Position numbers and translations under genes: made by a program. The notes beneath the pieces are model-generated. The model was given only the letters and a program-made list of their open reading frames with translations, searched no databases and was not told the DNA's origin. Shown here piece after piece: positions 17,801-25,812 of a stretch of 64,000 bases of DNA; within the stretch, counting starts at the first letter, position 1, and each line of letters opens with the position of its first letter. The stretch comes from Spirosoma arboris (GTDB lineage Bacteria; Bacteroidota; Bacteroidia; Cytophagales; Spirosomataceae): NCBI RefSeq assembly GCF_009754945.1, contig NZ_WPIN01000028.1:1-64000 (forward strand). The letters are read 5' to 3'.

Positions 17801-18106
17801 ATTGACACGGCGGTTTCCATAGGACTAATAACGAATGAGTTAATAACGAACTCGCTTAAATATGCATTTATCGGTAAGGACAACGGCACCATTCGCATCA
17901 GCCTGACGCGGATGGGCGACGATTCGTTGCTGTTGATAGTAGCCGACAATGGTATTGGTAAACAGCCTGTGGAAGCAGTCAATGAAACCGGTTTCGGCAC
18001 CCAGTTGGTGGAACTACTTACCCGCCAGCTTGAAGGCACGCTGACCTACGAAAACCAGAATGGGACGTTGGTCAAACTCCGCTTCAACCGGCCAGCCATT
18101 GCCTAA
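14858..18106 (+). CDS. Periplasmic beta-propeller sensor histidine kinase (Reg_prop, Y_Y_Y, HisKA_2)
   Basis: 1082 residues from MNGYVVFGWLLLLLCLSAST. The frame is open 40 codons further upstream, but the signal peptide fixes this start. Repeated propeller blades (FLWFLTGSGLSRYDG, TFWITTRDGGLNAYN, LWIGSDWGMNRFD, WISTDLGLIRY, DLWISTWGQGLFRI) fill about 30-700. A Y_Y_Y domain (about 745-825) and one membrane helix (about 829-850) follow. The kinase core is of the HisKA_2/LytS-like type: phospho-acceptor in EIHHRVKNNLSVVSGLLALQ near 889, N-box TNELITNSLKYAF, and VADNGIG. Like Bacteroides hybrid sensors it should read a periplasmic ligand, but it lacks a fused regulator. The LytTR regulator at 5982 is a likely partner. 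Confidence 0.92.
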   Translation: MNGYVVFGWLLLLLCLSASTGQAQSTVLYFDEPPKETLGRNRNQLTINRFFTDRDDFLWFLTGSGLSRYDGHEIVTVRSDPADLNSLSSARVADMIQDERGTFWITTRDGGLNAYNQQTGNVTHFQHLPTVKTSLSSDKLRFLQRDESDYLWIGSDWGMNRFDPKTGRTVRFLPEPGESGQLQGNPLSPILVAPGHIYVCTTAGFEQFDRTRNRWQCFPTVTKSGLPVINATDGLNTINGLCKDRRGLIWMGVPDQTGLRVFNPKTGQINWFDKRTADGKPIPFPNVILEDRAGRLWLCCDNDIFRISADRTVVEQCTPVAISNGEQLKEFITLYEDGQGLIWLERASDKNPLFFDPRQERHPNIPLPTFTNTAGGVPARPVTESIMPDSEGFLWISTDLGLIRYQPGHARPGQSRPGLNEMKVVLKQPFTYFTSPLPDVAGTSHDPYLLVGAEAGLFVYNKKTGRLKLVRLDKAGSKPIQNAIASVIDRDGDLWISTWGQGLFRIPKGGLSVETGLVSTYEQWKNDPTNANSLLSNTLQKIAVDAQNTVWVCGAAHGLSRVNKRTRQVQRFVLRQGDPYGLASNYTFAPVIDKQGDVWITSGYAAPLQKLSVKTGRFKKYGITNGFTDDYFAHATLDRTGKIWFNQHQVVSCIDPLTERVTTFPQFVGNSVYSTPITALATTGEIYFGCQNNLRRFGPTDTIHNIPKASSPLRLVGVSCFDTDGTQTMQPMPPDRWQANELTLSHRENTVELKFALLDYRNTSSRAYAYSLTGPDDEPQWVSIGLKNTVDFAQMKPGTYLFHLKARNSDGIWTNLTPLRIHISPPWWQTLWAYAAYGLMLLLGFWYLLKVRLREQARKLALQEAVVIKQQRDEIAQKNAQNELLLKEIHHRVKNNLSVVSGLLALQSAKVTDPNVQEAIQASQNRVQSMGIIHQKLYQGKHLGAIEMHDYFHNLGESILDSFDAASRITIDCSMPELVLDIDTAVSIGLITNELITNSLKYAFIGKDNGTIRISLTRMGDDSLLLIVADNGIGKQPVEAVNETGFGTQLVELLTRQLEGTLTYENQNGTLVKLRFNRPAIA

Positions 18107-18236
18107 GTCCAGTCAAAATCAGAACCCTGTATTCGACCGTTTGCTTATCTGGCAACTAATTTCCGGCTTTCGATAGGGTCGTTTTGTTATGTAACGAACC
18201 TGTTGAATATCGTACCTTTTCGTCTCCTCCCTCTGG

Positions 18237-18258
18237 CCCTTTTCGACCACGAAAAGGG
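18237..18258 (+). terminator. Perfect 9-bp hairpin, probable terminator
   Basis: CCCTTTTCG, loop ACCA, CGAAAAGGG, followed by TGGTTTTATT. It lies 131 nt beyond the stop of the propeller kinase. The T-tract is short and offset, so termination is likely but not certain. Confidence 0.5.
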
Positions 18259-18289
18259 TGGTTTTATTGGTCAAATTGCAATATAATTT

Positions 18290-18305
18290 ACTACTATATA
18301 GTAGT
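18290..18305. promoter_or_regulatory. Perfect 16-bp palindrome
   Basis: ACTACTATATAGTAGT is fully self-complementary and sits in AT-rich sequence. It is too short in its centre to be a good hairpin, so a protein-binding site is more likely. No promoter element is visible beside it. Confidence 0.35.
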
Positions 18306-18595
18306 TTACATTATTTCTAGAAGTCACAAAAAAACGTCCTAATGACATCAGAAATAGGCAACATGTATCGGCCGAAATGGACTTAACCAATACCAGAGCT
18401 AGAGCCTGGGCTAAACAGCCAGAATTCGGCTTCGGCCACTTCATCTGCTACTTTGCAGAAGCCCTTACAACCTCAACGGGTAGACTTGAGTCTGCGCTTA
18501 TCACGGGTTTGCCAAACCGCAGGAGCACAAATACCAGGCAGGCTTTCGAGTAGTTGTGACGCCCTAATAATCGCTTAGCGAAAATCGGATAGATT

Positions 18596-18661
18596 GTCCC
18601 AAACGGGATAGCTTCTGTCTCAAACGGATTAGGTTGGCCTCCCAGCCCTATCCTACCTTTG
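18596..18661 (+). promoter_or_regulatory. Direct-repeat operator and promoter of the kinase array
   Basis: GTCCCAAACGG at 18596 and GTCTCAAACGG at 18617 are 21 bp apart, two helical turns. A -33-like TTG lies at 18634-18636 and a perfect -7 element TACCTTTG at 18654-18661, 17 bp further. The layout matches those at 34.7 and 42.0 kb: the TTG is 9 nt after the second repeat as at 34.7 kb, and the -7 is 29 nt after it against 28 nt at the others. Paired repeats at 21 bp suit a LytTR or AraC-type activator. Confidence 0.6.
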
Positions 18662-18964
18662 GTCTATCCATTAATCCTGTTGTCCCATGCTTATTTCTAT
18701 GGAAGGTTATTTTCGAAAATGAAACGCATAGCTCGGTAATTCCGGCGAGCATGATTCGAGCCGTTCGGGTATTGTATGGGCCAAAGTCCAAATAAACAGG
18801 TTACGGAACTAGCCATAAACTACGATTCACCAATCGGCCCGGGCGGTTTTATAGTAGGGTAGATTATAGCAGCCCAGGTTGTTCTCACTTTGAGTAGACA
18901 AGATGCACTGGTTTGACGAACCAGAATAGCTGTTGACGTTTGCTTGGTTTTAGCCCCATATCCT

Positions 18965-21169
18965 ATGCCTCGATTATCCTTTTCTGGTTTGCTGACTGCG
19001 CTCTTTCTCTGGTTGCCTTTATACCAGTCCTGGGCGCAAGCTGTTCTTCGCATCGATAGTTTACCGATCAGCGGTGTAGTGCTGGATAAAGCCTGGAAAT
19101 GGCACCTGGGTGACAACCCTGATTGGGCCAAACCCGATTTTGATGACGCCCGCTGGGATACGATTAACCCAACTCAGGATGTTTTAGCCTTAGATAAACT
19201 CCCCCGAAAGGGTATTGGCTGGCTCCGTATCCGCCTACACGTGCCACCCAAATGGCGAAAACAGAAGGTGGGGATGCGCATAGATCAGGCAGGGGCAATC
19301 GATTTTTTTTTAAACGGAAAACTCGAGTTTCAGAATGGTAAAATAAGCCCTCGAAACGATATCGATTTGGGCAATCTTTACCATTTCAGCCAAACGATTG
19401 ACTTTGATGCTGATTCTGTTCAAGTAGTTGCGATCCGCTACGCTTTTTCGAGAGATAAATTGCCTATCGATCGATTCGATTACGCCTTCTTATACCTAGA
19501 GCTGCGACCAACCGAAGTAGGTGAAAAAATCGAATCACAACTATTGGTAGGTATCATTATAGAATTTGTTCTGTTTGGCATATTTCTGGTATTGGGGCTT
19601 TTACAACTATTGCTTTATGCTGTTTCTACCGAACAACGAGCCGCTCGTTCATTAGGCTTATTTCTGGTTACCCAAAGCATTGTTCATCTTATAAATGGAT
19701 CACTTAACGGGTCCGACGTTTTCTTTTTTAAATTATTTGGAATTACCAACGTTCTTGTTGCTATCGATTCAGGCTACATTGGCTTTATTATAGCGATTGC
19801 CATTTCTTCGGTTTATTACCTGCTAGGGATTTATCAGTATTTCGAGCAACCTAGAAAAACGCTCTTTTTTGTAGCCGCCAGCATTTCGTTACTGACGATT
19901 CCAACGGCTCTCTTTGTGGACGGCCCTATTGGCTTTCTTCCTCAGTATGTTCTGGCCATTGTTATTCCCTGGCTGGAGATTTTACGAATTGGATTCATTT
20001 CCCTAAAGCAAAAGAAAACAGGAGCAAAACTATTTACGCCTGCTCATGGTATTACGCTGGTTGTTTTTATCGGGTGGACAACTACCATTTTCTTACCATC
20101 CATTAGTAGCTTTTTAGCGACCAATGTGCAATCATTATTTACGATAAGCTTTTTAGGACTTGCCCTTACTATTTCACTGTTGCTCTCGCAAGAACGGGCT
20201 GCCATTAATAAGCTCCTGCGCAAACAACTTCTTGATCTGGAGACTCTTTCCCGGAAAACTATTGCTCAGGAACAGGAGAAGCAGCAAATTCTGACTACTC
20301 AAAATGAGCGTCTTGAGCAACACCTCCGTACTACCGAGTTAAATCAATCACTCACGGATCTGAAAGCCACCCAAGCTCAACTCATCCAGAAAGAAAAACT
20401 CGCCAGTCTGGGCGAGCTAACCGCTGGCATTGCCCATGAGATTCAGAATCCGCTCAACTTCGTTAACAACTTCTCCGAAGTCAGTACTGAACTGATTGAT
20501 GAATTAAAGGAAGGGCCGTTTCTGAAATTACCCGATTCTGAAAAAGACTATGCCGAGGAAATCCTCGGAGATTTGACCAGCAACCTTCAAAAGATCAACC
20601 ACCACGGCGGCCGGGCCAGCAGCATTGTCAAAGGCATGCTCGAACACTCCCGTACCGAATCCGGAGAAAAACGGCCTACCGATCTGAATGTGCTGGCTGA
20701 TGAGTACCTCAAGATTGCTTACCACGGGCTGAAGGCTAAGAATAAAGACTTCAATTGTGAGCTAGTGACCGACTTTGATCCAGCTTTGGAACCCGTGGAA
20801 GTAGCCCCTCAGGAGATCGGGCGGGTGTTGTTGAATCTGTATAACAATGCGTTTTATGCGGTGGCTGAGCGAGGGGCTCGGAGCAAGGAGCAGGGCATAG
20901 TTTATCAGCCAGCGGTTAGGGTCACTACCCAACGTAGTGAATCAGGCATGGAAATTCGTGTGAAGGACAATGGCACGGGTATTTCAGACGTAGTGAAAGC
21001 CAAGATTTTTCAGCCGTTCTTCACTACCAAACCCACGGGTGAAGGGACTGGCTTAGGGTTGTCACTGAGTTATGACATCATTACCAAAGGCCATAGTGGG
21101 ATGCTGACCGTGGAAAGTACATCCGGCGAGGGCACCGAATTTAGTATTCAATTACCATATATCTATTAA
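18965..21169 (+). CDS. Membrane sensor histidine kinase, array member A
   Basis: 734 residues from MPRLSFSGLLTALFLWLPLY, chosen because it starts the signal peptide. Periplasmic domain (about 25-190) is a jelly-roll, sugar-binding-like fold: KAWKWHLGDNPDWAKPDFDD, then GWLRIRLHVPP and IDFFLNGKLEF. Then about seven membrane helices (about 195-410), a coiled coil (about 415-470) and the kinase core. The phospho-acceptor histidine is in GELTAGIAHEIQNPLNFVNN (near 492). An NKEGPF-type loop joins the DHp helices, and the ATPase has EIGRVLLNLYNNAF, VKDNGTGI and GEGTGLGLSLS. The layout recalls 7TMR-DISM sensors. It closely resembles member D. No receiver domain is fused. Confidence 0.92.
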   Translation: MPRLSFSGLLTALFLWLPLYQSWAQAVLRIDSLPISGVVLDKAWKWHLGDNPDWAKPDFDDARWDTINPTQDVLALDKLPRKGIGWLRIRLHVPPKWRKQKVGMRIDQAGAIDFFLNGKLEFQNGKISPRNDIDLGNLYHFSQTIDFDADSVQVVAIRYAFSRDKLPIDRFDYAFLYLELRPTEVGEKIESQLLVGIIIEFVLFGIFLVLGLLQLLLYAVSTEQRAARSLGLFLVTQSIVHLINGSLNGSDVFFFKLFGITNVLVAIDSGYIGFIIAIAISSVYYLLGIYQYFEQPRKTLFFVAASISLLTIPTALFVDGPIGFLPQYVLAIVIPWLEILRIGFISLKQKKTGAKLFTPAHGITLVVFIGWTTTIFLPSISSFLATNVQSLFTISFLGLALTISLLLSQERAAINKLLRKQLLDLETLSRKTIAQEQEKQQILTTQNERLEQHLRTTELNQSLTDLKATQAQLIQKEKLASLGELTAGIAHEIQNPLNFVNNFSEVSTELIDELKEGPFLKLPDSEKDYAEEILGDLTSNLQKINHHGGRASSIVKGMLEHSRTESGEKRPTDLNVLADEYLKIAYHGLKAKNKDFNCELVTDFDPALEPVEVAPQEIGRVLLNLYNNAFYAVAERGARSKEQGIVYQPAVRVTTQRSESGMEIRVKDNGTGISDVVKAKIFQPFFTTKPTGEGTGLGLSLSYDIITKGHSGMLTVESTSGEGTEFSIQLPYIY

Positions 21170-21192
21170 GTTGTACTCCCTACTTGACCACC

Positions 21193-23592
21193 ATGAGACC
21201 TCCTATTCCTGATTTTCTCCCGATTCCTACCCGACGCTTGTCGCTCCTGTTACTCCTGGTCCTGCTGGCCCTTGCCACCTGGAGTATTTATCTCACGAAC
21301 CCGCCCCAGGCGAAACCCGCTTCAGCTCCGATCACCGAATTTTCAGCAGGGCGGGCCATGCAACCACTGGAACATATTGCTCAGGAGCCCCACGCCATGG
21401 GTACGCCCGGTCATGCCCGTGTGCGAACGTACCTGCTCGATGCGCTGCGCGGTCTGGGACTTGAGCCGCAGGTGCAGGAGGCTACCTACATCGAGCCAAC
21501 GATACAGTCGGGTTACGCAGGAATGTTTTCCGCCGTGACCGAAGGTGCCTACGTCTATAACATCATGGCTCGACTGAAAGGCACACAAGCGGGTAAGGCA
21601 GTCCTGCTGCTGGCTCATTACGATTCGCAACCCAACACCCTGGCTGCTGCTGACGACGGTGCGGGTGTAGCGGCTATTTTGGAAACGGTGCGCGCAATCC
21701 GCCAGAGTGGGCCGTTGCAACATGACGTGATTGTGCTGCTGACCGATGGCGAGGAATATGGTTTGTTTGGAGCCAAAGCGTTTCTGAAACACCCCTGGGC
21801 GAAAGATGTGGAACTGGTGCTGAACCTCGAAGCACGCGGAAACAGTGGCCCCAGTTCCACGTTCGAACTTAGTTCAGAAAACGGCTGGTTAGTGGAGCAA
21901 CTGGCGAAGGCAGCTCCGTACCCGTTAGCCAGTTCCCTTGCCTATGAAGTGTATAAGCTATTACCCAATAGCACCGATTTTACCCCCTTACGGGAAAGTG
22001 GTTATGCCGGGCTAAACTCGGCGATTGCCGATGGATTTGCCAACTACCACAAACTCACCGATTCGCCCCAGAATCTGAACCAGAATAGCTTACAGCATCA
22101 TGGCGAGAACTTACTCGCGTTAACCCGCCACTTTGCTAACGGACCCCTCAATGCGGTAAAGGCTCCCGACCGGGTATTTTTCAATGGCGCGGGCTTTTGG
22201 TTAATCCATTACCCGATGAGCCTTGACATCCTGTGGATGGGACTGCTGACACTCGCGGTTGGGGCCGTGCTATGGCTGGGCTATCAGCAACACAAACTGA
22301 CGATTGGGCAGGTTCTGGCAAGTTTAGTCCTACAATTAGTACTGCTTGGCCTACTGAGTGGGTTGTGTTGGGGCGTAAATATGCTGGTTCAAAAAGGCAT
22401 ACCCTACTGGCACTTTTTCAACGGCACCTATAGTTCGGCCCTCTTTAGTGGGGCGTTTGCCCTGCTGACGGTCGGTGCGTTTGGCGGACTGATCGGGCTG
22501 GCTCTCCGCTGGCTACGTCCCCTGTCGCTGGTGGCGGGCGGGTTTGTGCTCGTTTATGGACTGACCTGGGCTGCTTTCCTGTTGCTACCTGCAGCTACCT
22601 ATATTGTCCTGTTTCCGTTGCTGGGCGTATTAGCAGGAGTGGGGATAGTGCTGTGGCAAAGCCGCAACGTAGTGGCAGGGGCTGATGTCCCCACTACCCA
22701 TTCATGGATGGTTGCCGGTTGGCTAGTGGCAGGTGCCTTACCCACGCTATTTATGCTGTTGCCCCTGATACAATCGTTGGCGGTTATCTTCGATCTTCAA
22801 TTACCCGTTGCTCCAGTGGTGTTACTGGGTCTAGCCTTACTTCTGCTACTGCCCCTGTGGCTGCTGATTGAGCCGGGATTGCGCTGGCGTAAACTAGCTA
22901 CGTTACCCATTGCCTTACTGGTGCTGAGTATCGGGTTGATGCTGATTGCCATTGATCGGGAGCAGCCGAGTGCCAGCCATCCGTTGAACAACCAGTTATC
23001 GTACTATCAGAACACCGACACCCGACAGGCATTCTGGGCATCTTACTATTTCAAAACGCCGAATGACTGGTCGAAACAGTTCTTTCCAACCCCATCGTAC
23101 GGCAAGTTAACGGAAATGTATCCCAATGGGCACCGCAATAGCCGGAATGAATACCTGAAAAATCCGGCACCGCTTATCGACGTAGCCACGCCAATAGCCA
23201 CGGTCTTGTCGGACAAAACGACGGATTCGACCCGGCATTTAACGCTGGAATTACGGTCGGTGCGGGGAGCGGCTCATCTGGAAATGGGCTTGTTTGTGCC
23301 AACCGCTACCGACCTGCGAACGGCCCAGATCAACGGGCAACCGCTGCCCCTCAAAGCGGAACAGACTGCCCAGGGGCCAGCCTATGATTTGCTGTTTATG
23401 GGACTCCCTGTCAGCAAAACCATCCAGCTTACCCTTGAGCTTCGGGCTGGCAGTCCACTCCGACTCCTCCTCTACGACCAGTCGATCGGCCTGCCCGCCG
23501 GGTTAATAAAAACCCCTATGCCCGCCTGGGTTATTCCCGAACAGGGACCACGTAGTAATTTGACCGTCCTGCGTAAAACGTATATGTTTTGA
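21193..23592 (+). CDS. M28-family zinc metallopeptidase with C-terminal membrane domain
   Basis: 799 residues. N-terminal membrane anchor LSLLLLLVLLALATWSIYL (about 15-35), then an M28 aminopeptidase domain (about 50-320). Zinc ligands: LLAHYDSQPNT (His), ADDGAGVAAILE (Asp), DGEEYGLFG (Glu-Glu), VLNLEARG, and a late histidine in FANYHKLTDSP. About eight further helices (350-600) and a soluble C-terminal domain follow, the layout of ERMP1/Fxna-like membrane M28 peptidases. A TTG in frame lies three codons earlier; the ATG is preferred. It sits inside the kinase array, 23 nt after member A and 32 nt before member B, so it is probably co-expressed. It may process peptides sensed or exported at the envelope, which is inference. 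Confidence 0.9.
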   Translation: MRPPIPDFLPIPTRRLSLLLLLVLLALATWSIYLTNPPQAKPASAPITEFSAGRAMQPLEHIAQEPHAMGTPGHARVRTYLLDALRGLGLEPQVQEATYIEPTIQSGYAGMFSAVTEGAYVYNIMARLKGTQAGKAVLLLAHYDSQPNTLAAADDGAGVAAILETVRAIRQSGPLQHDVIVLLTDGEEYGLFGAKAFLKHPWAKDVELVLNLEARGNSGPSSTFELSSENGWLVEQLAKAAPYPLASSLAYEVYKLLPNSTDFTPLRESGYAGLNSAIADGFANYHKLTDSPQNLNQNSLQHHGENLLALTRHFANGPLNAVKAPDRVFFNGAGFWLIHYPMSLDILWMGLLTLAVGAVLWLGYQQHKLTIGQVLASLVLQLVLLGLLSGLCWGVNMLVQKGIPYWHFFNGTYSSALFSGAFALLTVGAFGGLIGLALRWLRPLSLVAGGFVLVYGLTWAAFLLLPAATYIVLFPLLGVLAGVGIVLWQSRNVVAGADVPTTHSWMVAGWLVAGALPTLFMLLPLIQSLAVIFDLQLPVAPVVLLGLALLLLLPLWLLIEPGLRWRKLATLPIALLVLSIGLMLIAIDREQPSASHPLNNQLSYYQNTDTRQAFWASYYFKTPNDWSKQFFPTPSYGKLTEMYPNGHRNSRNEYLKNPAPLIDVATPIATVLSDKTTDSTRHLTLELRSVRGAAHLEMGLFVPTATDLRTAQINGQPLPLKAEQTAQGPAYDLLFMGLPVSKTIQLTLELRAGSPLRLLLYDQSIGLPAGLIKTPMPAWVIPEQGPRSNLTVLRKTYMF

Positions 23593-23624
23593 TCGAATAT
23601 CGTATTGAACTTCCTCTTCATTCC

Positions 23625-25802
23625 ATGCTTCGACTTATTCTGATTTGTCTGTTCTTCTGCCCGACAATTCGCGCTGCCCTGGCACAGGACACGATCATCG
23701 TGCTGACTAATAAGCGCTTTGGGCCCAATGCCCTTAACCTTGGTGACAATGTTAACATAGGCCATTTAGGATGGGTCTATAAACCCGGTCATAATCCGGC
23801 CTGGGCCAGTACGGAACTGAACACCTCGGACTGGACGAAAAAAGCGCCGGACTCGTTTTCGGCTCAGGATGCCGACGCCAATGGTAAAGCCGAAGGCTGG
23901 TTCCGACGCCGTCTTCGGATTGACTCGACCTTCAATCTGCTGCCTCTGGGGCTAGCTAGTGAAGGTTGGGCCGCCAGCGAGGTGTATATCAATGGGAAAC
24001 TCGTGGCCGAGTTTGGCAGTACAGGAGCTCGCGGTAAACCCTATGCCGAATATAGGTCTTATTCTTATTTTAACTCTCCCCTGCCTGTTCAATTAGAGGC
24101 CGGCAAAGACTACCTGATCGCCATGCATATGGTCGATTATGTCGCTCCCCTTCTGCCTTTTGCACCTAAAAAACTTAAATCAGAAGTCTTCAATAATATC
24201 CATACTATTCTACTCCTATGCAGGCCTCAACAGATGGCTGATCGCTTCATTAAGGCAACAAGATTAAATGCCGGTTTTTTAACACTCTGGCTAACCGTAT
24301 CGCTTCTGTTAGCCCTGTTGTTCTGGTTCTTGTCGATTCAACAGTTGCCGGAAAAAAACATTATCCGACTTTGGGCCATTGTGGAGACGTTGCTTGTCAT
24401 CATGACACTATGTGGTTTTAGTAATCTAGTAGCCATTTCTTTTACTTTTTTATATGTCACGTACGCTATCTCTATGCTAGCTCAATGGCTGATTCTTAGC
24501 TTATGTATGATGGCCTTTCTCCGGATATTTGGGTATGGTATCCCCAATAAATGGCTCAGGGTAAGTGTCGTGGCTTCGCTTGGATTAGGTATTCTAGATA
24601 TTTATTTTGACTCAAAAGCTGTTCTATTTTCTGCTGGCTGTATCTGTCTGCAATTGGTTTTTATTTATGTGATCATTATTTCGTGGAAACGGCTGAAAGG
24701 GGCGCAATGGGCCATTGTCGTGGGGTTAGGTTTCAGTGTTTTATTTGCCGCATTCGTATCGGTCGTTACACTGACCAAAACCAACTCTATAGTATTCTCG
24801 AATGTTCTCGTTGCGTATATTCTCCAATCGGGTCTACTACTGTCACTTCCCTTGTCGTTTCTGGTTTATCTGGTGCTACGGTTTAAGGAAACGTTAGCGG
24901 AAGTGCAGATCAATGCCGCTGCGGTGGTGCTGGTCACCGAAGAGAAACGAGCCTTGCTGGCCGATCAGAATGAGCGACTTGAACAGCAGGTCGAAGCGCG
25001 AACCACTGAGTTGAAAGCCTCCCAGGCCCAACTGATTCAAAAAGAAAAACTCGCCAGTCTTGGCGAACTGACCGCAGGTATCGCCCACGAGATTCAGAAT
25101 CCCCTGAACTTCGTCAACAACTTCTCGGAGGTTTCCACTGAACTGATTGACGAGTTGGAAGACGAGCTCGACAAAGGCGACACCGACGAGGCCAAAGCCA
25201 TTGCGGGGGATATTCGTCAGAACCTCCAAAAGATCCATCATCACGGTGGTCGGGCTAGCAGCATTGTCAAAGGCATGCTCGAACATAGCCGCACCGAATC
25301 GGGCGAGAAACGACCGACCGATTTGAATGCGCTGGCTGATGAATATCTCAAGATTGCGTATCACGGTTTGAGAGCTAAAAACCAAAGCTTCAACTGTGAG
25401 TTGGTCACTAATTTTGATCCAACGCCAGAACCTGTAAACGTAGCTCCTCAGGAAATTGGGCGAGTCTTGTTGAATCTGTACAACAATGCGTTCTATGCGG
25501 TGCATGAGCAGGGGGCTCGGTGCAAGGGGCAGGGAATGACGTATCAGCCTAGAATTGACGTCAGTACCCAACGTAGTGAATTGGGTGTAGAAATCCGCGT
25601 GAAGGACAACGGTACGGGCATCCCTGAGTCGGTGAAAGCCAAGATCTTTCAGCCTTTCTTCACGACCAAGCCCACAGGTGAGGGGACGGGACTGGGCCTC
25701 TCGTTGAGCTATGACATTATCACCAAAGGACATAACGGGACACTGACGGTAATGAGCAAGAAAGGCGAAGGGACGGAATTTGTGATCACATTACCTGTTT
25801 AA
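23625..25802 (+). CDS. Membrane sensor histidine kinase, array member B
   Basis: 725 residues from MLRLILICLFFCPTIRAALA, the start of the signal peptide; an upstream TTG in frame is less likely. The periplasmic jelly-roll (about 25-200) contains GWVYKPGHNPAWASTELNTS, EGWFRRRLRIDS and ASEVYINGKLVAEFGSTG. A membrane region follows (about 215-430), then a coiled coil (EQQVEARTTELKASQAQLIQ) and the shared kinase core (AHEIQNP; N-box LLNLYNNAF; GEGTGLGLSLS). The DHp loop differs from its neighbours (EDELDKGDTDEAKAIAGD). Its sensor half pairs with member C, while its kinase half shares long near-identical DNA with member E. Confidence 0.92.
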   Translation: MLRLILICLFFCPTIRAALAQDTIIVLTNKRFGPNALNLGDNVNIGHLGWVYKPGHNPAWASTELNTSDWTKKAPDSFSAQDADANGKAEGWFRRRLRIDSTFNLLPLGLASEGWAASEVYINGKLVAEFGSTGARGKPYAEYRSYSYFNSPLPVQLEAGKDYLIAMHMVDYVAPLLPFAPKKLKSEVFNNIHTILLLCRPQQMADRFIKATRLNAGFLTLWLTVSLLLALLFWFLSIQQLPEKNIIRLWAIVETLLVIMTLCGFSNLVAISFTFLYVTYAISMLAQWLILSLCMMAFLRIFGYGIPNKWLRVSVVASLGLGILDIYFDSKAVLFSAGCICLQLVFIYVIIISWKRLKGAQWAIVVGLGFSVLFAAFVSVVTLTKTNSIVFSNVLVAYILQSGLLLSLPLSFLVYLVLRFKETLAEVQINAAAVVLVTEEKRALLADQNERLEQQVEARTTELKASQAQLIQKEKLASLGELTAGIAHEIQNPLNFVNNFSEVSTELIDELEDELDKGDTDEAKAIAGDIRQNLQKIHHHGGRASSIVKGMLEHSRTESGEKRPTDLNALADEYLKIAYHGLRAKNQSFNCELVTNFDPTPEPVNVAPQEIGRVLLNLYNNAFYAVHEQGARCKGQGMTYQPRIDVSTQRSELGVEIRVKDNGTGIPESVKAKIFQPFFTTKPTGEGTGLGLSLSYDIITKGHNGTLTVMSKKGEGTEFVITLPV

Positions 25803-25812
25803 ATTGCCTACC

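Larger units (their letters stand above)
18107..18964. other. Long regulatory intergenic region before the kinase array
   Basis: About 860 bp without a convincing gene. It holds a strong hairpin at 18237-18258, a 16-bp palindrome at 18290-18305, and a direct-repeat promoter at 18596-18661. About 300 nt of leader then precede the first kinase. Very short frames in the leader, such as 14 codons at 18750-18795, have no support. Confidence 0.55.

Noticed and set aside
24894..25733. 279-codon open frame on the minus strand across kinase B
   Set aside because: It lies exactly opposite the conserved kinase core, whose codon use leaves the other strand open; similar shadows occur opposite the other kinase copies.
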